Positions 15,619 through 22,648 of a DNA stretch of 24,744 bases are shown in pieces. The notes beneath the pieces were generated by a model. The model saw only the letters and a program-made list of their open reading frames with translations, was not told the origin of the DNA and searched no databases. The DNA comes from Stenotrophomonas maltophilia. Lineage in GTDB: Bacteria > Pseudomonadota > Gammaproteobacteria > Xanthomonadales > Xanthomonadaceae. Location: NCBI GenBank assembly GCA_002386405.1, contig DGIP01000115.1, forward strand, positions 1 through 24,744. The letters run 5' to 3'. The position numbers and the translations under genes were made by a program. The stretch's first letter is position 1. Every line of letters starts with the position of its first letter.

Positions 15619-17043
15619 TCAGCCGCGCAGGCGGCTGTGCTTGAAGCTGTAACCGAAGTAGATGGCGAACCCGATCACCGTCCAGATGCCCATCAGCATC
15701 CAGTTGTGCATCGTCATCGCCGACAGCAGCGCCAGGCAGCTCAGCACGCCCAGGCTGCAGATCAGCCAGGCCGCCGGAATGCGGAACGGGCGCGGCAGGT
15801 CCGGCTGCGTGCGGCGCAGTATCAGCACGCCCGCGCAGACCGCCGCGAACGCGATCAGCGTGCCCATCGACGTCAGCTCGCCCAGTACGTCCAGCGGGAA
15901 CAGCGCCGCCAGCAGCGCAATGCCGATACCCGTGATCACCGTATTGATGTGCGGCGTGCGGTACTTCGGGTGGATCGTCGTGAACACCTTCGGCAGCAGA
16001 CCATCGTTGGCCATGATCATGAAGATGCGGGGTTGCGCGATCACCATTACCAGCACCACCGACGACAGCCCGATCAACGCGCCGATCTCCACCACCACCC
16101 GCAGCCAGCCCAGCGTCGGGTGCGCCGCCACCGCCGTCACCACCGGCTCGTCCGTGCCCAGCAGCGTGTACGGCACCAGCCCCGTCATCACCGCCGCCAT
16201 CGCGATGTACAGGATCGTGCAGATCACCAGCGACAGCAGCATGCCGATCGGCATGTCCCGCTGCGGCCGGTGCGATTCCTGCGCCGCCACCGACACCGCC
16301 TCGAAGCCGATGTAGGCGAAGAAGACCATCGCCGCACCGCGCAGCACCCCCTCGAACCCGAACTTGCCCGGGCCCTCATTGGCCGGGATGAACGGCGTCC
16401 AGTTGGCCGGGTCCACGTACTTCCAGCCGACCACGATCACCAGGATGATCAGGCCCGTCTTCAGCACCACCATCGCCATGTTCATTGCCGACGACTTGCT
16501 GATGCCCACGTAGCACAGCCACGTCAGCAGCAGCACCAGGATCGCCGCCGGCAGGTTCGCGATCGCCCCGGTGGGGCGCAGCTGCCCATCCAGCGGCGCG
16601 CTGACCAGCGCCGATGGCAGGTAGATGTCGAAATGACTGAGCAGGCTCAGGAAGTAGCCGGTCCAGCTGACCGCCACCGCCGACGCCGACACCCCGTATT
16701 CCAGCACCAGCATCCAGCCGATGAACCACGCCGCCAGCTCCCCGAAGGTCGCATAGGTATAGGTATAGGCGCTGCCCGAAACCGGCACCATCGATGCGAA
16801 TTCCGCATACGCCAACGCGCAGAACGCACAGCAGATCGCCGCCAGCACGAAGCTCAGCATGATCGCCGGCCCCGCATGGTTGGCCGCCGCCTGCCCGGTG
16901 ATGACGAAAATGCCGCCGCCGATCACCGCGCCGATGCCCAGCGCGGTCAGGCCCCACGGGCCCAAGGTGCGCTTCAGGCTCAGCCCGTTGGCGTCTTCAT
17001 GGGCGGCGTGCGGGTGCTTGGTGGCCCACAGTTGCTTCAGCAT
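15619..17043 (-). CDS. APC-family amino acid permease (second of tandem pair)
   Basis: A 474-residue inner-membrane transporter of the amino acid-polyamine-organocation superfamily, resembling the YfnA/cationic amino acid transporter branch. It has about 12 hydrophobic segments. The first contains the substrate-binding loop GIGAVIGGGIFVITGQAA (about 37-54), and GFEAVSVAAQESHRPQRDMP lies near the middle, as in this family. It is clearly paralogous to the permease just upstream (shared SLKRTL, TGQAAANHAGPA, PVSGSAY, YATxGE, AWFIGW, VLEY and FFAYIGF segments) and starts 4 bp after that gene's stop codon. AAGGTG about 10 nt before its ATG lies inside the first gene's end, so the two are co-transcribed. 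The substrate cannot be told from sequence. Confidence 0.92.
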   Translation of the reverse strand: MLKQLWATKHPHAAHEDANGLSLKRTLGPWGLTALGIGAVIGGGIFVITGQAAANHAGPAIMLSFVLAAICCAFCALAYAEFASMVPVSGSAYTYTYATFGELAAWFIGWMLVLEYGVSASAVAVSWTGYFLSLLSHFDIYLPSALVSAPLDGQLRPTGAIANLPAAILVLLLTWLCYVGISKSSAMNMAMVVLKTGLIILVIVVGWKYVDPANWTPFIPANEGPGKFGFEGVLRGAAMVFFAYIGFEAVSVAAQESHRPQRDMPIGMLLSLVICTILYIAMAAVMTGLVPYTLLGTDEPVVTAVAAHPTLGWLRVVVEIGALIGLSSVVLVMVIAQPRIFMIMANDGLLPKVFTTIHPKYRTPHINTVITGIGIALLAALFPLDVLGELTSMGTLIAFAAVCAGVLILRRTQPDLPRPFRIPAAWLICSLGVLSCLALLSAMTMHNWMLMGIWTVIGFAIYFGYSFKHSRLRG

Positions 17044-17047
17044 GGGA

Positions 17048-18523
17048 TCACGACACCTTGTTGAGCTTGCTGTGGCGGATGCCGTAGCCGAAATAAATCA
17101 GCAGGCCCAGCACCGTCCAGCCCACGAACAGGTGCCAATGCACCACGAACGCCTGCCAGAACAGGAACAGGCACGACAGCGCGCCCACCGGGCAGATCAC
17201 CCACACCAGCGGCACCCGGAACGGACGGGTCAGTTCCGGGCGCGTGTAGCGCAGCACCAGCACGCCGATGCAGACCGTGGCAAAGGCCAGCAGGGTGCCC
17301 ATCGAGACCAGCTCGCCCAGCACGTTCAGCGGCATCAGGCCGGCCAGCGCAGCGGCCAGCACGCCCACCACGATCGTGGCCCAGTACGGGGTGCGGAAGC
17401 GCGGGTGGACCTTGCCGAACAGCTTGGGAATCAGGCCATCGCGCGAGATCGTGTAGGCGATGCGGGTCTGGCCCATCATCATCACCAGCACCACCGAGGA
17501 CAGGCCGGCGATGGCGCCGATCTCCACGGCGGTCTTCAGCCAGGACAGGCTGGCGTAGGGTTCCAGCGCGGTGGCCACCGGCTTGTCGGTGCCCAGCAGG
17601 TTGTACGGCATCATGCCGGTCAGCACCGCGCACACGATGATGTACACGATGGTGCACACCGCCAGCGAGCCGAGCAGGCCGATCGGCATGTTGCGCTGCG
17701 GGTCCTTGGTTTCACCGGCCGCGGTGGACACCGCATCGAAGCCGATGTAGGCGAAGAACACGATGGTGGCCGCGCGGAACACGCCGCTCCAGCCGAACTC
17801 GCCCGACACGCCGGTGTTCTCCGGAATGAAGGGGGTCCAGTTGGCGACATCGATGTGCTGCGCGCCAAAGCCGATGAACAGGCAGATCACGGTGACCTTG
17901 ATGGCCACGATGATCGCGTTGACGAACGCCGACTGGGTCACGCCCACGTACAGCAGGCCCGACACCGCCGCCACGATCAGCACCGCCGGCAGGTTGAACA
18001 GCTTGCCCGAGGCGATGAACTCCTGCCCGGTCCAGCTGATCGGCGCCGCGCTGAGCGCGTCCGGGAACGGCATGTGCAGCGTGGTGGTGATGAAGCTGAT
18101 GAGGTACGCCGACCAGCCCACTGCGACCGAGGCCGAGGCGAACAGGTATTCCAGCACCAGGCACCAGCCGATGAACCAGGCCATGCCTTCGCCCAGGGTG
18201 GCGTAGGAGTAGGAGTAGGCGCTGCCCGAGACCGGCATCATCGCCGCGAACTCGGCGTAGCACAGGCCCGCCAGGGCGCAGGCGAAGCCGGCGATCACGA
18301 ACGACAGCATGACGGCCGGGCCGGCGTGGTTGGCGGCCGCCTGGCCGGTCAGCACGAAGATACCCGCGCCGATCACGGCGCCGATACCCAGCATGATGAG
18401 ATGTTTCGCCGTGAGGGTCCTTTTCAGCGAGGCTTCGCCGTCCAGGCTGCCTTCAATCGGTTCGCCGGCATCGACGTGCCCGGCCGGCTCGACCGGTTTG
18501 ACCCTCAACAGAGACTTCAGCAT
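17048..18523 (-). CDS. APC-family amino acid permease (first of tandem pair)
   Basis: A 491-residue inner-membrane permease of the same APC branch. A soluble tail of about 35 residues precedes the first membrane segment with GIGAVIGAGIFVLTGQAA. About 12 membrane segments follow, and GFDAVSTAAGETKDPQRNMP is the typical loop near the middle. GGGAAG lies about 8 nt before the ATG at 18523. It heads the two-permease unit; the intergenic leader upstream contains a GC-rich hairpin (18550-18565). Likely cargo is an amino acid, but the exact one is unknown. Confidence 0.92.
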   Translation of the reverse strand: MLKSLLRVKPVEPAGHVDAGEPIEGSLDGEASLKRTLTAKHLIMLGIGAVIGAGIFVLTGQAAANHAGPAVMLSFVIAGFACALAGLCYAEFAAMMPVSGSAYSYSYATLGEGMAWFIGWCLVLEYLFASASVAVGWSAYLISFITTTLHMPFPDALSAAPISWTGQEFIASGKLFNLPAVLIVAAVSGLLYVGVTQSAFVNAIIVAIKVTVICLFIGFGAQHIDVANWTPFIPENTGVSGEFGWSGVFRAATIVFFAYIGFDAVSTAAGETKDPQRNMPIGLLGSLAVCTIVYIIVCAVLTGMMPYNLLGTDKPVATALEPYASLSWLKTAVEIGAIAGLSSVVLVMMMGQTRIAYTISRDGLIPKLFGKVHPRFRTPYWATIVVGVLAAALAGLMPLNVLGELVSMGTLLAFATVCIGVLVLRYTRPELTRPFRVPLVWVICPVGALSCLFLFWQAFVVHWHLFVGWTVLGLLIYFGYGIRHSKLNKVS

Positions 18524-18549
18524 GCAGTGCTTCCCAGGTGGACGTTGGT

Positions 18550-18565
18550 GCGGGGCAGGCCCCGC
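18550..18565. other. GC-rich hairpin in the permease leader
   Basis: GCGGGGC (18550-18556) and GCCCCGC (18559-18565) form a perfect 7-bp palindromic pair around AG. On the minus strand it comes just after an AT-rich stretch (TTTTTATTTC) and about 26 nt before the permease ATG. With a 2-nt loop the hairpin would open slightly. It could be a protein-binding palindrome or an mRNA structure. The rest of the 208-bp gap up to the NUDIX gene shows nothing else I can name. Confidence 0.4.
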
Positions 18566-18731
18566 GAAATAAAAAGGTAAGTGGGCGATACGTTGCCGCG
18601 CACTTGATTGGTGACCGGCCGCCCCAAAGGAACGGCCCGCTGTACCTTAGCCAAAGCTGAAGCCTGCGCACAAGCGCAAATGCAGCATGCCGGGCGATAA
18701 TCTGCCAAATCCGCCTGATTGCCCGGTTGCC

Positions 18732-19316
18732 ATGTCGTCAAACCCTGAATCCGTTGTAGCACTTGACGCCGCCCTGCGCGGCCAACTGGCCGATTACGCC
18801 CGCCGGCACCCCGAACACGCCGCCTTGGCTGACGAATTCAGCACATTGCTGGACGACCCGGAAAACCCTTTCCTGCGTGACCGGCTGGCCGGCCATTTCA
18901 CCGGCAGCGCCTGGCTGGTCAGCGCCGATGGGGCGCGGGTGCTGCTGACCCACCACCGGAAGTTGAACCGCTGGCTGCAGCTGGGCGGGCATGCCGATGG
19001 CGTGCGCGACCTGGCCAAGGTGGCGCTGACCGAGGCGGAGGAGGAATCCGGCCTGGCCGGGCTGGTGCTGGAGGACGGGGCGGTGCTGTTCGATATCGAC
19101 AAGCACTGGATTCCGGAACGGCATGACGTGCCCGGCCATTGGCACTACGACGCCCGCTACGTGGTGCGGGCGGTGGGCAGCGAAGCCTTCGCGATCAGCG
19201 AGGAATCGCTGGCGCTGGCCTGGCGTGAGGTCACCGACGTGGCCAATGCCGCGATCGAGACGCCGGACGGCGACGATTCGTTGCCGCGAATGGCCAAGCG
19301 CTGGCTCGCACGTTGA
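18732..19316 (+). CDS. NUDIX hydrolase
   Basis: A 194-residue cytoplasmic pyrophosphohydrolase of the NUDIX family. The NUDIX box runs from about Gly86 to Leu108 (GHADGVRDLAKVALTEAEEE, then SGL). The metal-binding end EAEEESGL is intact, but the box's first Glu is replaced by Arg92 and its usual Arg by Thr100, so it is a variant box. A helical N-terminal part (1-50) and the LLTHHRKLNRWLQLGGHADG stretch recall the subgroup that has GGHADG. The substrate is not predictable. ATG 18732 (MSSNPES) was preferred; an in-frame ATG at 18687 would add 15 residues with no better ribosome binding site. It converges on serA across repeat element B. Confidence 0.88.
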   Translation: MSSNPESVVALDAALRGQLADYARRHPEHAALADEFSTLLDDPENPFLRDRLAGHFTGSAWLVSADGARVLLTHHRKLNRWLQLGGHADGVRDLAKVALTEAEEESGLAGLVLEDGAVLFDIDKHWIPERHDVPGHWHYDARYVVRAVGSEAFAISEESLALAWREVTDVANAAIETPDGDDSLPRMAKRWLAR

Positions 19317-19319
19317 CCC

Positions 19320-19467
19320 GGTAGGGTCGCATCCCGATCGACCGCCGAGCGTATTTCCAAGTTCGGTAGGGCATGACGATTTGACGGAGAAGCGCATTTC
19401 GTTCCGAAGTCATGCCGCCATCGCGCCGATCACCGTTATCGGCAGTCGATTGGGATGCGACTCTACC
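19320..19467. repeat. Nested inverted-repeat element B (GTAG-ended)
   Basis: This 148-bp element fills the convergent gap between the NUDIX gene and serA. The outer arms (GGTAGGGTCGCATCCC on plus, GGTAGAGTCGCATCCC on minus) pair across the element. An inner hairpin has arms GGCATGAC/GTCATGCC (19370-19377, 19409-19416) around a GGAGA-containing part shared with element A. Where element A has GGTTTCC/GGGAACC after GTCG, B has GCATCCC/GGGATGC, so both sides changed together. The plan is the same as element A, 6 kb away. Confidence 0.8.
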
Positions 19468-19485
19468 CGTGGGCCGGCTAATGCC

Positions 19486-20727
19486 TCAATACAGAACGCG
19501 CGTCCGCAACGTGCCCGGAATCGCCGCCAGCTCTTCGCGCACGGCTGCGGCCTGCGCTTCGCTGGCGGTGATGTCGATCACCACGTAGCCCACCTTCGGG
19601 TCGGTGCGCAGGAACTGGCCGTCGATGTTGACGTTGTGGCGCGAGAAGATCTCGTTGACCTTGGACAGCACGCCCGGCACGTTCTGGTGGATGTGCAGCA
19701 GGCGCAGGCTGTCGGCATGCTCGGGCAGGGTCACTTCCGGGAAATTGACCGCCGACAGCGTGCTGCCGTTGTCGCTGTAACGCACCAGCTTGGCCGCCAC
19801 TTCCACGCCGATGTTGTCCTGCGCTTCCAGGGTGCTGCCGCCCACGTGGGGGGTGAGGATGACGTTGTCGTGCGCGGTCAGTGGCGACACGAACGCATCG
19901 CCATTGCCCTTGGGCTCCACCGGGAACACGTCCAGCGCCGCGCCGCCGATATGGTCCGAACGCAGCGCTGCATCCAGCGCATCGATGTCGACCACGGTGC
20001 CGCGTGCGGCATTGATCAGGTGTGCGCCCGGGCGCATGCGCGCCAGCTGCGGCGCGCCGATCAGCCACTGGGTGGCCGGGGTTTCAGGCACGTGCACGGT
20101 GACGATATCGGCGCGGGCGAGCAGGTCGTCCAGGTCGATGGCGGCGCGGGCATTGCCCAGCGACAGCTTGGTTTCGATGTCGTGGAAGATCACCTGCATG
20201 CCCATGGCTTCGGCCATCACGCCGACCTGGGTGCCGATATGGCCATAGCCGATGATGCCCAGGGTCTTGCCGCGCACTTCATGGCTGCCGGCGGCCGACT
20301 TGGACCAGCCGCCGCGATGGCATTCGGCATTCTTCTGCGGAATGCCGCGGGTGAGCATGATCGCTTCGGCAATGACCAGTTCGGCCACGCTGCGGGTATT
20401 GGAGTAGGGCGCGTTGAACACCGGAATGCCGGCCAGCTCGGCCGCTTCCAGGTCCACCTGGTTGGTGCCGATGCAGAAGCAGCCCACCGCCATCAGGCGC
20501 TTGGCGTGGGCCAATACCTCGGCGCTGAGCTGGGTGCGCGAGCGGATGCCCACGATGTGCGCTTCGGCGATGCGCGCCTTGAGTTCGTCTTCGGGCAGGG
20601 CCTTGCTGTGCAGTTCGATCTGCGAATAGCCGGCGGCACTGAACACGTCGATGGCCGTCTGGCTCACCCCCTCCAGCAACAGCACGCGGATATCCTGCTT
20701 CGGGAATGAGGTCTTCTTCGGCGACAT
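19486..20727 (-). CDS. serA: D-3-phosphoglycerate dehydrogenase
   Basis: A 413-residue cytoplasmic enzyme for the first step of serine synthesis, oxidising 3-phosphoglycerate with NAD. It closely resembles E. coli SerA along its length: IGCFCIGTNQVDL-like text (here VGCFCIGTNQVDLEAAELAG), FNAPYSNTRSVAELVI, the nucleotide-binding GYGHIGTQVG, NAARGTVVDIDAL with the catalytic Arg, VEPKGNGDAF, and TPHVGGSTLEAQ with the catalytic His. A C-terminal ACT domain (about 340-413, LRLLHIHQNVPGVLSKVNE onward) should bind serine for feedback control. ATG 20727 (MSPKKTS) was chosen because homologues start there; the frame is open 36 nt further. No clear ribosome binding site is seen. It is divergent from the FAD-linked dehydrogenase gene. 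Confidence 0.96.
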   Translation of the reverse strand: MSPKKTSFPKQDIRVLLLEGVSQTAIDVFSAAGYSQIELHSKALPEDELKARIAEAHIVGIRSRTQLSAEVLAHAKRLMAVGCFCIGTNQVDLEAAELAGIPVFNAPYSNTRSVAELVIAEAIMLTRGIPQKNAECHRGGWSKSAAGSHEVRGKTLGIIGYGHIGTQVGVMAEAMGMQVIFHDIETKLSLGNARAAIDLDDLLARADIVTVHVPETPATQWLIGAPQLARMRPGAHLINAARGTVVDIDALDAALRSDHIGGAALDVFPVEPKGNGDAFVSPLTAHDNVILTPHVGGSTLEAQDNIGVEVAAKLVRYSDNGSTLSAVNFPEVTLPEHADSLRLLHIHQNVPGVLSKVNEIFSRHNVNIDGQFLRTDPKVGYVVIDITASEAQAAAVREELAAIPGTLRTRVLY

Positions 20728-20900
20728 GGGCAAGCGGCAGCATGTTGGGCGGGAGCTGCCCACTATGCCAGATCGGGGCGGGGATGGTGCGGTGCGCCAT
20801 GGGGGTTGCTGACGGTTTCAATTGCAAGCGAAGTCAAGGGCGGCGACGGCATTCACGAGGTGCGTTACCCTTTGGGGTTCCTTGTCCTGCTTCCGTTGCC
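20728..20900. promoter_or_regulatory. Divergent intergenic region between serA and the FAD-linked dehydrogenase
   Basis: These 173 bp must carry the promoters of both genes. A TTGACT that could be a -35 box for serA lies on the minus strand (plus-strand AGTCAA at 20832-20837), in the least GC-rich part of the gap. A matching -10 box was not convincing. No repeat or riboswitch-like structure was recognised. Confidence 0.4.
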
Positions 20901-22289
20901 ATGACCGATCCGCGCCTTGAATTGCTGTTGCAGGACTGCCCCGGGCTGCGGCTCACCACCGAGCCGGCCGAGCTGGAGCATTACGGACGCGATTGGACCC
21001 GGCGCTGGACCCCGGCCCCCCTGGCCATCGCGCTGCCGGGCAGCGTGGAACAGGTGCAGGCCATCCTGCGCTGGGCCAGTGCCCAGGGCGTAGCGGTGGT
21101 GCCTTCCGGTGGCCGTACCGGCCTGAGCGGCGGCGCGGTCGCGGCCAACGGCGAGCTGGTGCTCAGCCTGGAGCGGATGAACAAGCCGCTGGCCTTCGAT
21201 GCGGTGGACCGCACGCTGAACGTGCAGGCCGGCATGGCGCTGGAAGCGGTACACAACGCGGCGCTCGAACACGGCCTGATCTACCCGGTCGACTTCGCCG
21301 CACGCGGCTCCTGCTCGATCGGCGGCAACATCGCCACCAATGCCGGCGGCATCCGGGTGATCCGCTACGGCAACACCCGCGAGTGGATTGCCGGCCTGAA
21401 GGTGGTCACCGCCAACGGCGAACTGCTCGAGCTGAACAAGGGGCTGATCAAGAATTCCAGCGGCTACGATTTCCGCCAGCTGCTGATCGCCTCCGAGGGC
21501 ACCCTGGGCGTGATCGTGGAAGCCACGCTCAAGCTCACCGATCCGCCGCCGGCCAGCAACGTGATGCTGCTGGCGCTGCCGTCGTTCGAGGTGCTGATGC
21601 AGGTGTTTGCCGCCTTCCGCGAGCGCATGCAGCTGCAGGCCTTTGAATTCTTCACCGACCGGGCGCTGGAACACGTGCTGGCGCATGGCGCGCAGGCCCC
21701 GTTCGACGAGGTGCATCCGTTCTATGTGGTCACCGAGTTCGCCGCCGGCGATGAGGTGCAGGAAGCTGCGGCGATGGCCGCGTTCGAGGCCTGCATGGAG
21801 CAGGGCTGGGTGAGCGATGGCGTGGTCAGCCAGAGCGATGCGCAGGCCGCGCAGCTGTGGCGCCTGCGCGAAGGCATCACCGAGGCGGTGGCGCGCTACA
21901 AGCCCTACAAGAACGATGTGTCGGTGCGCATTTCGGCCATGCCGGCGTTCATGGCGCGCACCCAGGCGCTGATCGGCGAAGCCTACCCGCACTTCGATGT
22001 GGTCTGGTTCGGCCATATCGGCGACGGCAACCTGCACATCAACGTGCTCAAGCCCGATGCCACCGACGATGCGCAGTTCCTGCAGCAGTGCGAGCACGTG
22101 ACCAAGCTGCTGGCGCAGGTGCTGAAGGACTTCGATGGCAGCATTTCGGCCGAACATGGCATCGGCCTGGTCAAGAAGGGCTACCTGGGCAGCACCCGGG
22201 GCGAGGCGGAAATCGCGCTGATGAAGGCGGTCAAACGTGCGTTTGATCCCCAAGGGTTGCTGAATCCGGGCAAGGTATTTGACCTGTAG
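20901..22289 (+). CDS. FAD-linked D-2-hydroxyglutarate dehydrogenase (GlcD/DLD family)
   Basis: A 462-residue flavoprotein of the FAD-binding type 4 oxidase family. The FAD domain shows PSGGRTGLSGGAVA (about 70-83), SCSIGGNIATNAGG, RYGNTREWIAGL and SEGTLGVI. The C-terminal substrate domain has the conserved GHIGDGNLHINV and AEHGIGLVKKGYL, with metal- and substrate-binding histidines, and ends DPQGLLNPGKVFDL. Sequence and place beside serA favour D-2-hydroxyglutarate dehydrogenase. In Pseudomonas the enzyme is known to oxidise the D-2-hydroxyglutarate that SerA makes while regenerating NAD, which drives serine synthesis. D-lactate or glycolate oxidase are alternatives within the family. ATG 20901 (MTDPRLE) fits the family start; the frame is open upstream, without family resemblance. 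Confidence 0.9.
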   Translation: MTDPRLELLLQDCPGLRLTTEPAELEHYGRDWTRRWTPAPLAIALPGSVEQVQAILRWASAQGVAVVPSGGRTGLSGGAVAANGELVLSLERMNKPLAFDAVDRTLNVQAGMALEAVHNAALEHGLIYPVDFAARGSCSIGGNIATNAGGIRVIRYGNTREWIAGLKVVTANGELLELNKGLIKNSSGYDFRQLLIASEGTLGVIVEATLKLTDPPPASNVMLLALPSFEVLMQVFAAFRERMQLQAFEFFTDRALEHVLAHGAQAPFDEVHPFYVVTEFAAGDEVQEAAAMAAFEACMEQGWVSDGVVSQSDAQAAQLWRLREGITEAVARYKPYKNDVSVRISAMPAFMARTQALIGEAYPHFDVVWFGHIGDGNLHINVLKPDATDDAQFLQQCEHVTKLLAQVLKDFDGSISAEHGIGLVKKGYLGSTRGEAEIALMKAVKRAFDPQGLLNPGKVFDL

Positions 22290-22351
22290 CAGGCGACAGA
22301 ATTTCACGCAGCCGATACGCTCTGCGCTTTCCTGTCTTGAATGACCCGAAC

Positions 22352-22648
22352 ATGATGCGATCGATCCTGCTCCTTGCGGTGCTCGCCCTGCCGCTGTCGG
22401 CCTTCGCTTCCAGCTTCGCTGGTTCCTCGGCCGGTTCCGCTTCCGGCGCGTCTTCGGCCGGCTCGTCCAGCTCGGACGACGACAAGGTGGTGGTCGACGC
22501 CCGCGAAGACGCGGCGGCGTTCGTGGCCACCGACGGTGCCATCCGTGGCGCCCGCCTCGAAGCGGCCCTGCTGCACCTGCGCGAAACCGGTGCCGCCCAG
22601 CGCGACGCCAGCGACATGCAGCTGGCCCAGGCCCTGCTGGCCCGCTGA
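22352..22648 (+). CDS. DUF2388-type small exported protein
   Basis: A 98-residue protein with a signal peptide (MMRSILLLAVLALPLSAFA, cleavage after AFA), then a low-complexity Ser/Gly/Ala stretch, then a compact C-terminal part KVVVDAREDAAAFVATDG and IRGARLEAALLHLRE ending with ASDMQLAQALLAR. That C-terminal pattern is the one I know from DUF2388 proteins of Pseudomonas and relatives. Function is unknown; it should be periplasmic. Its stop codon overlaps the next gene's ATG (TGATG), so the two are translationally coupled and probably work together. ATG 22352 or 22355 are both possible starts; no strong ribosome binding site is seen. Confidence 0.85.
   Translation: MMRSILLLAVLALPLSAFASSFAGSSAGSASGASSAGSSSSDDDKVVVDAREDAAAFVATDGAIRGARLEAALLHLRETGAAQRDASDMQLAQALLAR

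Noticed and set aside
16859..18580. A 573-codon plus-strand frame over the first amino acid permease
   Set aside because: It is antisense to a clear 12-segment transporter and made mostly of His, Arg, Gln and Ala.
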